Counted from the first letter of the stretch, positions 16,272 to 25,186 are shown. The stretch is DNA of 64,000 bases from Prauserella alba (GCF_024171735.1 NZ_JAMTCH010000005.1:186001-250000), one strand, 5' to 3'. Notes: generated by a model not told the origin, from the sequence alone. Made by a program: numbers and translations.

Positions 16272-18206
16272 CTAGTCCGGCGACGCGCCGCCGGGCGGAC
16301 CGGCCCCACCTCCGGACGGACCGCCGCCTTGCGGGGGACCGGCTCCGCCCCCCGGCGACCGCTGGCGCCGACCACGCCGACGAGCGCGGGACAACGTGCT
16401 GATCGGGGTGCGTTTGTCCGCCCGGTTCCAGATCCCGGTCGTGGTCGACAGTGCGTAGTCGATGCGGTCGTCGACCTGTTCGCCGAAGTGCTGGTCGAAG
16501 TCCTGCGACAGTTCCCCGGCGAGTTCGCGGTGGTATATGCGCCGTTCGGCTCTGACGATTGCACGGTGCTCGGCATTGAGCGCCTTGTACAACGCGACCG
16601 CCATCGCCACCAGCACGACGGCGAACGGCAGCCCGGTGGACACGGCCCCGGCCTGCAACGCGGACAACCCTTCATCACCGCCGGCGAGTAGCAGGCCGAT
16701 CGCGACGAGCCCCTCCAGCGACGCCCACAGCACTCGGCTCCAGGTGGGCGGGTTGGGGTGCCCGCCGGAGGCGAGCATGTCGACCACGAGCGAACCGGAG
16801 TCGGAGGACGTGACGAAGAAGATGACCACCAGGATGATCGCGATAACCGACAGGATCATCCCGAACGGCAGGCCCCGCAGCGTGTCGAACAGTGCCTCCT
16901 CGGCGACCACTCCGTCTGCCGGCACGAGGTCACCTTGCTGCTGTTGCCGGTTGATGGCGGTGCCGCCCATGACCGTGAACCACAGGAATCCGACGAGAGT
17001 GGGGACGAGTAGCGCACCGGCGACGAACTCACGGACCGTGCGACCTCGTGAGATGCGCGCGATGAACACGCCCACGAACGGTGCCCAGGCGATCCACCAG
17101 CCCCAGTAGAAGATCGTCCAGCTACCTGCCCAGTCGATGCCCTCCTCTCCGGTGTAGGCGAACGCGTCGAACGTCATCGGCAGCACGTTGGCGAAGTAGG
17201 CCCCCAGCGACTGCACGAAGTCCCTTGCGAGGAACAGCGTCGGCCCCAGCAACAGGACGGCGATCAGGAACACCCCGGCCAGCGACAGGTTGAAGTTCGA
17301 CAACCAGCGGATGCCACGGCCCAGCCCGCTGACCACAGAGACGATCGCGATCAGCGTGATGGTCACGATGAGGATGACGAGCAGGAGGTTGTCGGCCTGA
17401 TCGACCACACCGATCTCGCTCAGGCCGGTGGCGACCTGGGTCACGCCGAGTCCGAGCGACGTGGCCACGCCGAACAGCGTTCCGACGATGGCCAGCACGT
17501 CGATCACGTCGCCGGGCCAGCCCTTGACCTTGTCGCCGAGCAACGGTTCCAGTGCCCAGCGGATGGACACCGGGCGACCCTTGCGGTGAATCGCGTAGGC
17601 GAGGGAGAGGCCGACGATGACGTAGACCGCCCAGGGGTGGAAACCCCAGTGCAGGAAAGTCTGTGCCATGGCTTGTGAGGCGAGGTCGGCGGAGTTGCCG
17701 TCGACGCCGGGCTTCGGGTCGGAGTATAGCGTCAGCGGCTCGCCGACCCCGAAGAACACCAGTCCGATGCCCATGCCGGCGGCGAACAGCATGGTGAACC
17801 AGGAGATCAGGCCGAACTCGGGCTCCTCCCCGTCCTTGCCGAGAGTGATGTCGCCGAAGCGACTCACTCCGAGGAAGATCGCGAAGAGTACGAACCCGGC
17901 GATAGCCAGCGTGTAGAACCAGCCGAACCCGCTGACGATCCCGCCCTGGACCGAGTTCCAGAGGTCGCCAGCCGTTTCGGGCGAGAATACGGAGAAGAGC
18001 GCAATGGCCGCGACGACGATCAGGCTGGGCCAGAAGACCGACGGTGCGATCCCCCCTCGCCCCAGTCGAACGCCGTGGTGGACCAGCTGATGCTCGATAT
18101 GTTCGTCAGTGGTGTCAGTCTGGGCGATACTGCCCTCTGCTGCCGGGCTCGGTGGGGCAGGCTCTTCGCCGGAAGGTCCGTTGTTACCGCCGTGTGATTC
18201 GCTCAT
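16272..18206 (-). CDS. BCCT-family betaine/choline/carnitine transporter 1
   Basis: A 644-residue sodium-coupled transporter for glycine betaine or related trimethylammonium solutes. The BCCT signature WGWWIAWAPFVGVFIARISRGRT-type region is present, as is GMGIGLVFFGVGEP. Twelve membrane helices fall between residues about 60 and 550. The N terminus is an acidic soluble tail. The C-terminal tail carries a charged helix and ends in a Gly/Pro-rich stretch, which in BetP-like proteins senses osmotic stress. ATG 18206 is chosen; the frame is open 37 codons upstream but AGGCAGGGGC lies before this ATG. It is a paralogue of the transporter at 22495. Confidence 0.93.
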   Translation of the reverse strand: MSESHGGNNGPSGEEPAPPSPAAEGSIAQTDTTDEHIEHQLVHHGVRLGRGGIAPSVFWPSLIVVAAIALFSVFSPETAGDLWNSVQGGIVSGFGWFYTLAIAGFVLFAIFLGVSRFGDITLGKDGEEPEFGLISWFTMLFAAGMGIGLVFFGVGEPLTLYSDPKPGVDGNSADLASQAMAQTFLHWGFHPWAVYVIVGLSLAYAIHRKGRPVSIRWALEPLLGDKVKGWPGDVIDVLAIVGTLFGVATSLGLGVTQVATGLSEIGVVDQADNLLLVILIVTITLIAIVSVVSGLGRGIRWLSNFNLSLAGVFLIAVLLLGPTLFLARDFVQSLGAYFANVLPMTFDAFAYTGEEGIDWAGSWTIFYWGWWIAWAPFVGVFIARISRGRTVREFVAGALLVPTLVGFLWFTVMGGTAINRQQQQGDLVPADGVVAEEALFDTLRGLPFGMILSVIAIILVVIFFVTSSDSGSLVVDMLASGGHPNPPTWSRVLWASLEGLVAIGLLLAGGDEGLSALQAGAVSTGLPFAVVLVAMAVALYKALNAEHRAIVRAERRIYHRELAGELSQDFDQHFGEQVDDRIDYALSTTTGIWNRADKRTPISTLSRARRRGRRQRSPGGGAGPPQGGGPSGGGAGPPGGASPD

Positions 18207-18617
18207 GGTGCCCCTGCCTTCCGTCGGCTGTGTCGTCAGCCAAGCGCAGATGCTCCTTGTCCGAAATCTACGGTGACGGGAGAACCGAGGCGAGGCAAGT
18301 CGGAAGGCGGGCGACATTGCTTCCCGGTTCGGTCGAGACGGGCCCGCGAACGAGGAAGGTTGCCGCTCCGGTGAGGGCTCCCGGGGGACGAAGATCGCGC
18401 GGACGCGAACGTTGTGGCGATCGCGGCGGTTGGAGGACCGACGAATCCGGAACGGGTTTCCCGTAGTGCGCCTGCTGTGAGGTGAGCCTTCCCTTGTGAA
18501 ATGTGCGAAGAATGCGAAAAGGGCGGCGTCCCCTCGCGCCGATCCGTGATCCGAATCGATGCGAGGGGGCGCCGCCCCTTCCGGTTCTCGAACGCTGCTG
18601 TGCCCCGACGGGAAGCG
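18207..18617. other. Intergenic region between BCCT transporter 1 and the ferritin gene
   Basis: This 411-base stretch should hold the promoter of the BCCT gene (minus strand) at its left end. At its right end lies the ferritin terminator. No gene with family-like features was found on either strand; the open frames that cross it have no recognisable product. Confidence 0.6.
18519..18580 (-). terminator. Long hairpin terminator downstream of ferritin
   Basis: The arms (about 18519-18537 and 18561-18580) pair AAGGGCGGCG-TCCCCTCGC with its complement, with one bulged base, around a 23-base loop that itself contains GATCCG/CGGATC-type pairing. It lies 38 bases past the ferritin stop codon on the minus strand. 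Confidence 0.75.
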
Positions 18618-19181
18618 TCAGAGCTTGCCGCCCGCGACCTCCGGCATGTCGTCGTCGGCGTCGTCGCTCTGCAGGTGCTTGTGCACGAACCGTTCGACCT
18701 CGAACAGGTTGCCGTTGGCGCGCTCGAACACGTTCACGAGCGTGCTCATCGTCGCGACCTCCTCGACCTGCTCCTGCAGGAACCACTGCATGAACTGCTC
18801 GCCGAGGAAGTCGTCCTCGGAGCGGGCGGCCTTCGTCAGCGTCTTGATGTCGCTGGTGACCTCCTTCTCCTGCTCCAGGGCCAGCTCGGCCAGCTCCTTG
18901 GCGCTCGTGAACTCGTTGCGCACCTCGCCCGTGCTGGGGATGGTCACGTGGTGGTCGGTGTCCATCATGTACTGCACGAGCGCCATGGCGTGGTTGCGCT
19001 CCTCGACGGCCTGCGCGTAGAAGAACTTCGCGAGCTCGGGCAGGTCCTCGTTGTCGAACCACACGGCCAGCGCGGTGTACTGCTGCGAGGCGTGGAACTC
19101 GTTGTGAACCTGGCCCTGCAGCAATTCGTAGAACTTGGAACGCGGCTGCTGGGAGTTCTGCTTCTTCGTCGTGGTGGGCAT
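18618..19181 (-). CDS. Non-heme ferritin (iron storage)
   Basis: A 187-residue ferritin of the BfrB/Ftn type that oxidises and stores iron in a 24-subunit shell. The ferroxidase motifs are present: QVHNEFHASQQYTALAVWF in helix A, then EERNHAMALVQYM in helix B and QWFLQEQVEEV in helix C. There is no heme-ligand methionine of the bacterioferritin kind. ATG 19181 is chosen over in-frame codons further upstream because TACATT (19188-19193 on this strand) sits 6 bases before it, a leaderless-type promoter. Inverted iron-box-like sequences lie 98-149 bases upstream, which fits activation by IdeR as known for mycobacterial bfrB. Confidence 0.95.
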   Translation of the reverse strand: MPTTTKKQNSQQPRSKFYELLQGQVHNEFHASQQYTALAVWFDNEDLPELAKFFYAQAVEERNHAMALVQYMMDTDHHVTIPSTGEVRNEFTSAKELAELALEQEKEVTSDIKTLTKAARSEDDFLGEQFMQWFLQEQVEEVATMSTLVNVFERANGNLFEVERFVHKHLQSDDADDDMPEVAGGKL

Positions 19182-19683
19182 ACATTCAATGTACGCCTCG
19201 GGTTCCACATTTTTCCACCCGGGGGCTGGTGATCCGGAGCGCATTTGCCTACAATTCCTTAGCCAAGGATGCGCTAAATAAATTGAGCCTCACCTAAGTT
19301 GAGATGGTTACTTAGGTGAGGCTCAATTATGTCTCAGTCGGTTGATTGTCCCTCATTCGGGGAATGAATCACGATCTGCAGTCGTAACCCTGCTGAGAGA
19401 TCACCGAACCGGGGTCGGGGCACGCGCACACCTCCGGCGTCACCGTTGCGACATCACCCGCTCTGGTGACCACGTACTGGCGGCCACCGGAGCGGGACAG
19501 TCGACGCGGATGCTCAGGGCGGACGGATACTCAGGCCGGACGAGTCCCCAGGTCGCAGGCCCAGGGCGCAGGCCAGGGCTCAGGTGCTGAGGGCACAGGT
19601 GCACGCTCAGGGACCAGGTACTGAGGGCGCAGGTGCCGTCGGCTCAGGCACTGAGGACAGCCGGACGTTGAGCACGCAGACGC
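19182..19683. other. Intergenic region between ferritin and arginine deiminase genes
   Basis: These 502 bases hold the ferritin promoter (TACATT at 19188-19193, minus strand), the inverted iron-box pair (19279-19330), and a tract from about 19500 to 19683 built of imperfect short repeats. Two roughly 30-base units there begin AGGTGCTGAGGGCACAGGTG and AGGTACTGAGGGCGCAGGTG, and CTCAGG recurs many times. No gene was recognised. Confidence 0.65.
19279..19330. promoter_or_regulatory. Inverted pair of iron-box-like sites upstream of ferritin
   Basis: A perfect 19-base inverted repeat (19281-19299 and 19310-19328) with a 10-base spacer contains the half-element TTAGGTGAGGCT twice, once on each strand. 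Compared with the DtxR/IdeR box TWAGGTWAGSCTWACCTWA, 19279-19297 (minus) matches at 15 of 19 and 19312-19330 (plus) at 14 of 19. Its distance from the ferritin start resembles the activating IdeR sites of bfrB. It could instead be the arcA terminator, although it lies more than 350 bases past the arcA stop. Confidence 0.5.
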
Positions 19684-20982
19684 TCAGGATCCGCTGGGGA
19701 GCGGGCCCCGTGCGATGGGACAGGACATGCAGCGCGGCCCGCCACGTCCGGAACCCAGTTCGGACCCGGCGATGGCCAGCACCTCGATGCCCGCCTCCTC
19801 CAGGCGTGCGTTCGTCTGGGTGTTGCGCTCGTAGCCCACCACCACGCCCGGCGCGAGCGCGAGCGTGTTGTTGCCGTCGTCCCACTGTTCCCGCTCGGCG
19901 GTGACGGGGTCGAGGCCTGTGTCGATCACACGCAGGCGATCGATGCCCATCGCGGCGGCCGCGGCGTCCAGGAACGGTTTCGGTCCGTCGACGCGCAGGT
20001 CCCGGGCGCCGTCGGCGGTGACGTCCTCGCCGGGCCGCATCGTGTAGGCGACGAGCGAGTCGCGCGCGAGCGGGTACATGACGACCGCGTCGGGGCCGAC
20101 CATCGTGCACACGGTGTCCAGGTGCATCGTGGCGCGGTTCTGCGCGATCGGGACGGCCAGCACCGTGTGGGCGATGCCGTCGGCGAACACTGACCTGGCG
20201 AGCGATTCGGCACCCGCGGCCGTGGTCCGTTCACCGACACCCACGGCCAGCACGCCCGGCGCCAGCAACAGCACGTCGCCGCCTTCGACCGGGGCGGAAT
20301 GCGCCCCGTACGCACGCGCCGCGCCGCGGAACCGGGGGTGGTACGCGTATGCCAGGTCCAGCAACGCCGTCTCCCTGCTCCGGGCGGGCATCGCCAGCGA
20401 CGAGATCGCCACGCGGTCGGCGATCCACGCGGAGGAATCGCGCGTGAACAGCAGATTCGGCAGCGGGTCGACGACGAAGTCGTGTGCGTGGTGCATCTTC
20501 CGCACGAGGGACGCGCCTTCGGAGGCAGGCAGCTCCTCGAACGTCATCCCGCGCATCAACGTCTCGCGCAGCGTGCCGGCCCCGAGGCCGGACAGGTGGG
20601 AACGCAGCGCATCCGCCAGTTCGCCGCCGAGTCGGCGCTCGTCCACCGCGGCGTGCACCCCGGCGGCATGCGCGCGTGGGTCGGCCAGTGACTCGCCGAG
20701 GACGTCGGCGAGCAGCAGCACCTCCACTCCGCGCGAGGCGAGCACCTCGGCGAAGGCGTCGTGTTCTTGTTGTGCGCGTTCGACCCACGGGATCGAGTCG
20801 AAGAGCAACTGGTCGTTGTTGCGCGGGGTGAGCCTCGTGAGCTCGCCGCCGGGCCGGTGCAGCAGGACCGACCGCAGCGGGCCGACCTCGCTGTCGACAC
20901 CCGGGGTGATCGTGGTCGTGTTGTCCTTGCCCGGGCCGGTGATCGTGTTGGCTGTGTTCGTCACGCGCGAGAGCGTAGTCAC
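19684..20982 (-). CDS. arcA: Arginine deiminase
   Basis: Hydrolyses arginine to citrulline and ammonia, giving acid resistance or ATP when coupled to downstream enzymes. The 432-residue protein carries all family motifs: [12 protein letters not shown] near residue 44, FTRDSSAWI (substrate Asp), the [11 protein letters not shown] catalytic His region, and [10 protein letters not shown] with nucleophile Cys418. The neighbours include no ornithine carbamoyltransferase, carbamate kinase or arginine/ornithine antiporter, so this is not a complete ADI operon. Its GTG start overlaps the stop of the upstream small gene by 4 bases (GTGA), so translation is probably coupled. Confidence 0.96.
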   Translation of the reverse strand: MTTLSRVTNTANTITGPGKDNTTTITPGVDSEVGPLRSVLLHRPGGELTRLTPRNNDQLLFDSIPWVERAQQEHDAFAEVLASRGVEVLLLADVLGESLADPRAHAAGVHAAVDERRLGGELADALRSHLSGLGAGTLRETLMRGMTFEELPASEGASLVRKMHHAHDFVVDPLPNLLFTRDSSAWIADRVAISSLAMPARSRETALLDLAYAYHPRFRGAARAYGAHSAPVEGGDVLLLAPGVLAVGVGERTTAAGAESLARSVFADGIAHTVLAVPIAQNRATMHLDTVCTMVGPDAVVMYPLARDSLVAYTMRPGEDVTADGARDLRVDGPKPFLDAAAAAMGIDRLRVIDTGLDPVTAEREQWDDGNNTLALAPGVVVGYERNTQTNARLEEAGIEVLAIAGSELGSGRGGPRCMSCPIARGPLPSGS

Positions 20983-21185
20983 CCGGTGGGTGTCAGCTCC
21001 CGTTTTCGGGGAGCGCGCTCCGGGTACGGTCCCCAGCCGTACTCGGCGACGACCGACGGCACGGTCGTGAACACCCAGTTCTCGACACCGCCGCCCATGA
21101 TCTCGGCGTACCGCTCCGCGGCCTCCCGGTTCGCGAACCTGATCTGCTGGTCGCGCAAGGCCCGGTGCGTGATCTTGCAGGCCAT
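20979..21185 (-). CDS. Small protein coupled to arcA, function unknown
   Basis: A 68-residue soluble protein ([20 protein letters not shown]...). It shows a helical [22 protein letters not shown] core followed by [16 protein letters not shown]. No known motif was recognised. The start ATG 21185 is preferred because GGAGG lies 8 bases upstream; ATG 21191 and GTG 21203 are in frame. The 4-base overlap with arcA argues that it is a real gene and functionally linked to arginine deiminase, though no such partner is known to me. Confidence 0.65.
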   Translation of the reverse strand: MACKITHRALRDQQIRFANREAAERYAEIMGGGVENWVFTTVPSVVAEYGWGPYPERAPRKRELTPTG

Positions 21186-21493
21186 CTCCATCCCCTCCGA
21201 CACAGTCCTTTCCAGCTACTGACCGGCGCTTCCCCGCTCGATCGCCGCCCGGCGATCACGTGCCGCGGAGTCGACGAAGTGTCGTACCCGCGACATACCT
21301 TCCTTACGTGCGACGCCGGCGCTTTCCGCCTGCCGGCCGGGCCCCTGCAGTCCGGCCGGTGGTGAGGTCGGCACCTACCGTGCGCCGTCGATCGCAAGTA
21401 GAACACACGTTCGATGCTGCGTGCAAACCTCCTGGTCACGGTCATATCGATGATCACGGCCGCGAGCGCGAGGAGGTGACGACGCCGTCGTGG
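21186..21493. other. Intergenic region upstream of the small gene and arcA
   Basis: About 300 bases lie between the 3' end of the CPBP gene and the small arcA-linked gene, both on the minus strand. They must contain the arcA promoter. Apart from a LexA-like box at 21399-21414 no structure was found, and no gene. Confidence 0.6.
21399..21414. promoter_or_regulatory. LexA (SOS) box-like dyad
   Basis: TAGAACACACGTTCGA matches the actinobacterial LexA consensus TCGAAC-N4-GTTCGA at 11 of 12 fixed positions. It sits about 214 bases upstream of the small gene that leads into arcA, and 80 bases past the CPBP gene. No known SOS gene (lexA, recA, imuB) is next to it, so its relevance is uncertain. Confidence 0.4.
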
Positions 21494-22339
21494 CTACGGC
21501 AGCCACGAGACGTGGTCGCGCACGAGCGCATAACCCACGAACGCGACGACGTCGAGCAGCGTGTGGGCGGCGACCAGTGGCCACAGCCGGTTCGTGCGCT
21601 GCCACACGCGGCCGAAGATCAGTCCCATGGCGACGTTGCCGAGGAACCCGCCGAAGCCCTGGTAGAGGTGGTACGAACCGCGCAGGACTGCGGAGATGAT
21701 CAAGCTCGTATTCTCGCCCATGCCGAGCTGTCTCAATCGGGTGATCAGGTACCCGACGACGAGTACTTCCTCGGCGAAGCCGTTGCCGAACGCGGACAGG
21801 GTCAGCGTGATCGGCCGCCACCACGTCTCGCCCAGCGTCGACGGCTGTACGGCCAGGTTGAGGCCGAACTGCCACGTGGCGAGGTAGAACAACAGTCCGG
21901 GAATGCCGATCAGTGCGGTGAGGGCGACACTCCACCGCAGGTCGGCAGCCTGTGGTCGGCGCGGAAGGCCGACCTCGGCGAGCTTGGCGCCACCGCGCCA
22001 CAGCAGGTACACGCCCAGTGCGCCCCAGGCGACGAGCTGAGTGGCGCTGAGTAGTTGTAGCAGGAGGTCGATTATCTCGTTGGTGGCCTGCGACGTGTTG
22101 ATCGCGACCTGTTGATCACTCAGCGTCTCGGGTCGTAGCAGTGAGTCGACAAGGGAGAGCAGGGATCGCGCACCCGACAAACCAAGTGTGATCGTAAACA
22201 CAATGACGACTTCGACGGTCAGCATCCGCCGTCGTCGAGCGTCGTCGCCGGTGGGAATCGGCGGCGGAACAGGTGCGCTGCCAGGTGTAAACCACCTGCG
22301 CATCCAGTGATTCAGGCGATCGCGTTGGCCCGGTGACAC
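21494..22339 (-). CDS. CPBP-family intramembrane metalloprotease (CAAX/abortive-infection type)
   Basis: A 281-residue polytopic protein with about eight hydrophobic segments. The glutamate-glutamate motif FAEEVLVVGYL, the histidine motif RGSYHLYQG and the third motif HTLLDVVAFVGY are the metal-binding signatures of the ABI/CPBP family (Rce1-like). Substrates of bacterial members are mostly unknown; some confer bacteriocin immunity or process membrane proteins. GTG 22339 has TAACGT (22346-22351 on this strand) 6 bases upstream, a leaderless-type promoter. It is divergent from the second BCCT transporter, with about 155 bases shared as promoter region. Confidence 0.92.
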   Translation of the reverse strand: MSPGQRDRLNHWMRRWFTPGSAPVPPPIPTGDDARRRRMLTVEVVIVFTITLGLSGARSLLSLVDSLLRPETLSDQQVAINTSQATNEIIDLLLQLLSATQLVAWGALGVYLLWRGGAKLAEVGLPRRPQAADLRWSVALTALIGIPGLLFYLATWQFGLNLAVQPSTLGETWWRPITLTLSAFGNGFAEEVLVVGYLITRLRQLGMGENTSLIISAVLRGSYHLYQGFGGFLGNVAMGLIFGRVWQRTNRLWPLVAAHTLLDVVAFVGYALVRDHVSWLP

Positions 22340-22494
22340 CGGAGCACGTTAACGCCCCGTCACCGGTCCGGCACCGACCGGGGGAATCGCGAATCATCAC
22401 GATCCCGCTAACAATGCGGCCGGTTATCGATAAATCGCCCGAACGGCCTACTAGGGTGCAGCGGTTGAAAGAAACGATGAAGGAGGAGAGCCTC

Positions 22495-24204
22495 GTGGCG
22501 GAAACGTCAGAAGCTGAGGCCGCGCCATCCGCATCGCCGAAGGGTCAAACCTCTGGTCACAAGGGGATTGCGCCGAGGGTCTTCTGGCCCTCCGTGATCA
22601 TCGTGCTGGCCTTCGTCCTGATCTCGGTGATCTTCCCCGACACGGTTGCGGAGATCGTCGGAAACATCCAGGACGCCGTGATCGGCACGTTCAGCTGGTA
22701 CTACCTGCTGCTCGTGTCCGTGTTCGTGGCCTTCGCGATCTGGATCGGTGTCAGCCACTTCGGTGACATCAAGCTCGGGCCCGACGACGAGGGCCCCGAG
22801 TTCGGCCTCGGTTCATGGTTCGCGATGCTGTTCGCGGCGGGTATGGGTATCGGCCTGGTGTTCTGGGGGGTGGCGGAGCCACTCAACCACTTCGCCGGTA
22901 TCCCGAACCGCGCCACCGGGATCGAGGAAGGCACCGTTGCCGGTGCCCACGACTCGATCCTGCAGGCGGTGCTGCACTGGGGTCTGCACCCGTGGGCGAT
23001 CTATGTCGTGGTCGGTGTGGCCATCGCGTACGCCATCCACCGCAAGAAGCGTCCGGTGTCGATCCGGTACGCCCTCGAGGGTGTGCTGGGCAAGAAGGTC
23101 AACGGCTGGATCGGTGACGTCATCGACGTCGCGGCCATCTGCGGCACGCTGTTCGGTGTCGCGACGTCGCTGGGTCTCGGTGTCATGCAGGTCGCGGCCG
23201 GGCTGAGCTTCATCGACGTCATCGAAGAGCCGAACAACCTGACCTACGTGATCCTCATCGGTGCGATCACGACGGCCGCGGTGGTGTCCGTGGTCACGGG
23301 TCTGAAGAAGGGCATCAAGTACATCTCGAACATCAACCTCGGCCTCGCGGCCGCGCTGTTGATCTTCGTACTGATCGCTGGTCCGACCCTGTTCATCTTC
23401 CGTGACATCGTCCAGACGTTCGGTGACTACCTGCAGAACATCCTGCAGATGAGCGTCAACACCACTGCCTACTCGGGCGAGAACGGCACCGAGTGGCAGG
23501 GCTGGTGGACGACGTACTACTGGGCCTGGTGGATCTCGTGGGCGCCCTTCGTGGGTGTGTTCATCGCGCGGATCTCGCGTGGCCGCACCGTGCGTCAGTT
23601 CGTCGCCGGTGTGCTGCTCGTGCCGACCCTCGTCGCGATCATCTGGTTCTGCGTCTTCGGCGGCACGGCGCTCTACCGTGAGCTGTTCGGCCAGGGCGGC
23701 CTGATCGGTGTCGATGAGGAAGGCGCCGCGACGGTCGACACGAACACGTCGCTGTTCGGCCTGATCGACGGCATGCCCGGCGGGACCGTGGTCATCGTCG
23801 GCGCGATCATCCTGATCGTGCTGTTCTTCGTGACCTCGTCCGACTCCGGTTCGCTCGTGGTCGACATGCTGGCCTCGGGCGGCGACCCGAACCCGCCGAC
23901 GTGGAGTCGCGTGTTCTGGGGTGTCGCCGAAGGTGCGGTGGCCATCGCGCTGCTGTTGCCGGGTGAGGACAGTCTGTCCACGTTGCAGCTGGTCGCGATC
24001 CTGATCGCATTGCCGTTCAGTGTCGTGATGATCGGTATGTGTGTGTCGATCTGGCGCGAGTTCTCCGCGGAACGCAGAGCGGCGCTACGTGCTCAGCGGC
24101 GCATGCAACGCGACGAGCTCGCCGATCACGTGACGAGCAGCCTCGTGGATGCCGGTGTCGTCGACGACCCGGAGACCGGGGACGACGGCAAGGTGAAGGC
24201 ATAA
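22495..24204 (+). CDS. BCCT-family betaine/choline/carnitine transporter 2
   Basis: A 569-residue BCCT transporter, closely similar in layout to the one ending at 16272. The signature WAWWISWAPFVGVFIAR is followed by ISRGRTVRQF; GMGIGLVFWGVAEP and SSDSGSLVVDMLASGG are also present. Twelve helices lie between about 40 and 520, with a charged C-terminal helix. GTG 22495 is chosen because AAGGAGG (22480-22486) is 8 bases upstream, one of the strongest ribosome sites in the window; the frame is open to 22333. Glycine is often coded GGT here whereas neighbours use GGC, hinting at high expression. A perfect hairpin terminator follows. Confidence 0.94.
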   Translation: MAETSEAEAAPSASPKGQTSGHKGIAPRVFWPSVIIVLAFVLISVIFPDTVAEIVGNIQDAVIGTFSWYYLLLVSVFVAFAIWIGVSHFGDIKLGPDDEGPEFGLGSWFAMLFAAGMGIGLVFWGVAEPLNHFAGIPNRATGIEEGTVAGAHDSILQAVLHWGLHPWAIYVVVGVAIAYAIHRKKRPVSIRYALEGVLGKKVNGWIGDVIDVAAICGTLFGVATSLGLGVMQVAAGLSFIDVIEEPNNLTYVILIGAITTAAVVSVVTGLKKGIKYISNINLGLAAALLIFVLIAGPTLFIFRDIVQTFGDYLQNILQMSVNTTAYSGENGTEWQGWWTTYYWAWWISWAPFVGVFIARISRGRTVRQFVAGVLLVPTLVAIIWFCVFGGTALYRELFGQGGLIGVDEEGAATVDTNTSLFGLIDGMPGGTVVIVGAIILIVLFFVTSSDSGSLVVDMLASGGDPNPPTWSRVFWGVAEGAVAIALLLPGEDSLSTLQLVAILIALPFSVVMIGMCVSIWREFSAERRAALRAQRRMQRDELADHVTSSLVDAGVVDDPETGDDGKVKA

Positions 24205-24227
24205 CGCCTGCCGACAGCGCGAGACGG

Positions 24228-24264
24228 ACGGCGCCCCCGGGAGCACTGCTCCCGGGGGCGCCGT
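24228..24264. terminator. Bidirectional hairpin terminator between convergent genes
   Basis: Perfect 18-base arms (24228-24245 and 24247-24264) with a one-base centre lie between the 3' ends of the BCCT transporter (plus) and the DUF2470 gene (minus). Placement and symmetry suit termination in both directions. Confidence 0.85.
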
Positions 24265-24295
24265 TCTCGTGTGGTCCGGGTTCTGCTGGGCGGGC

Positions 24296-25153
24296 TCAGG
24301 TCTGCGGATGGAAGGGACAGCCGACGAGCTTGCGCAGCGCGAGGCCGAGTCGCTGCTGGCAGTCGACGGGTTCGTCGAAGGCGAGGCGTACGTCGTGGTC
24401 GACGGTGGTGTCGGCCGCGGCGGCGAACGGGTCCCACGCGCCGAGGCCGCCGGGGTGTTCGACGCGCAGGCGCAGGCCGTAACGGTCGATACCGAGCGGG
24501 CGGATACGCCCGCCGCGCAGTTCGTCCGGTACGTGCCGGGCCAGTGCGGTGACGACTTCGGGGTGGGCGTGCTCGAGGTGCCGGAGCCATGTGGACTCGT
24601 GCCGGCAGAACGGGTCGGGGCTGGCCGAGGCGAACGTCTGTGCGGTCAGCGAGTGGGTGCCCTCGGAGTCGGCGAGTACGAACGAGGCGGGTACGAGGTC
24701 GAGCATCGTCAGCCCGTGGCCGAGGTCGAGCAGGGTCGGTTCGGCGCGCTGCTCGGCGATCGTGGTGGCCCTGGTGCGGGCGGCGCGGGTGTCGAGTCCG
24801 CGGAGCCAGCCGGTGAGCCACAGCAGGCCTCGTACGGGGCTGCGCAGTGCGACGGGGGCCTCGTCGGTGATCTCGAGTGTGATGGCGAGTTCGCCCGGTG
24901 GCGCGACGCCGGGGTGGCCGTCGGTGTCCGTCGGACCGCTCACGGCGAGCACCAGCGGGTCGTCGTCGGGCAGCAGGATGCTGGCGCGGCCGCCCGCGTG
25001 CACGTGGTGCAGTACGGGCTCGGTGTGCGGCCCGGACACGGGATCGCGGTGGACGGCGGGCATCAGCGCGGCGGGGCCGCCGCGGGTGGCGATGCTCTTG
25101 GCGCGTTCCGCGGGAAACGGGGTCCGGGGCGTGTGCGGACGGGTACGGGTCAC
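24296..25153 (-). CDS. DUF2470-domain protein, probable iron/heme-linked
   Basis: A 285-residue protein. The N-terminal part (about 10-190) resembles a pyridoxamine-phosphate-oxidase-like split barrel (LHHVHAGGRASILLPDDDPLVLAV). The C-terminal part (about 195-280) is a DUF2470 domain with HLEHAHPEVVTALARHVP and the closing LRKLVGCPFH. Proteins of this arrangement are related to HugZ-type heme-handling enzymes. An excellent iron box lies 15 bases upstream of GTG 25153, so repression by IdeR under iron excess is expected. GGAGG is 6 bases before the start. The exact reaction is not known. Confidence 0.85.
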   Translation of the reverse strand: MTRTRPHTPRTPFPAERAKSIATRGGPAALMPAVHRDPVSGPHTEPVLHHVHAGGRASILLPDDDPLVLAVSGPTDTDGHPGVAPPGELAITLEITDEAPVALRSPVRGLLWLTGWLRGLDTRAARTRATTIAEQRAEPTLLDLGHGLTMLDLVPASFVLADSEGTHSLTAQTFASASPDPFCRHESTWLRHLEHAHPEVVTALARHVPDELRGGRIRPLGIDRYGLRLRVEHPGGLGAWDPFAAAADTTVDHDVRLAFDEPVDCQQRLGLALRKLVGCPFHPQT

Positions 25154-25167
25154 CGGTCACCTCCAAC

Positions 25168-25186
25168 TAAGGCGAGGCTAACCTAT
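25168..25186. promoter_or_regulatory. IdeR/DtxR iron box of the DUF2470 gene
   Basis: Read on the minus strand, ATAGGTTAGCCTCGCCTTA matches TWAGGTWAGSCTWACCTWA at 16 of 19 positions. It lies between the start codon of the minus-strand DUF2470 gene and its expected promoter, a classic repressor position. Confidence 0.8.

Noticed and set aside
19684-20982. Complete arginine deiminase (arcABCD) pathway
   Set aside because: Only arcA and a small unknown gene are present; no carbamoyltransferase, kinase or antiporter gene lies nearby.
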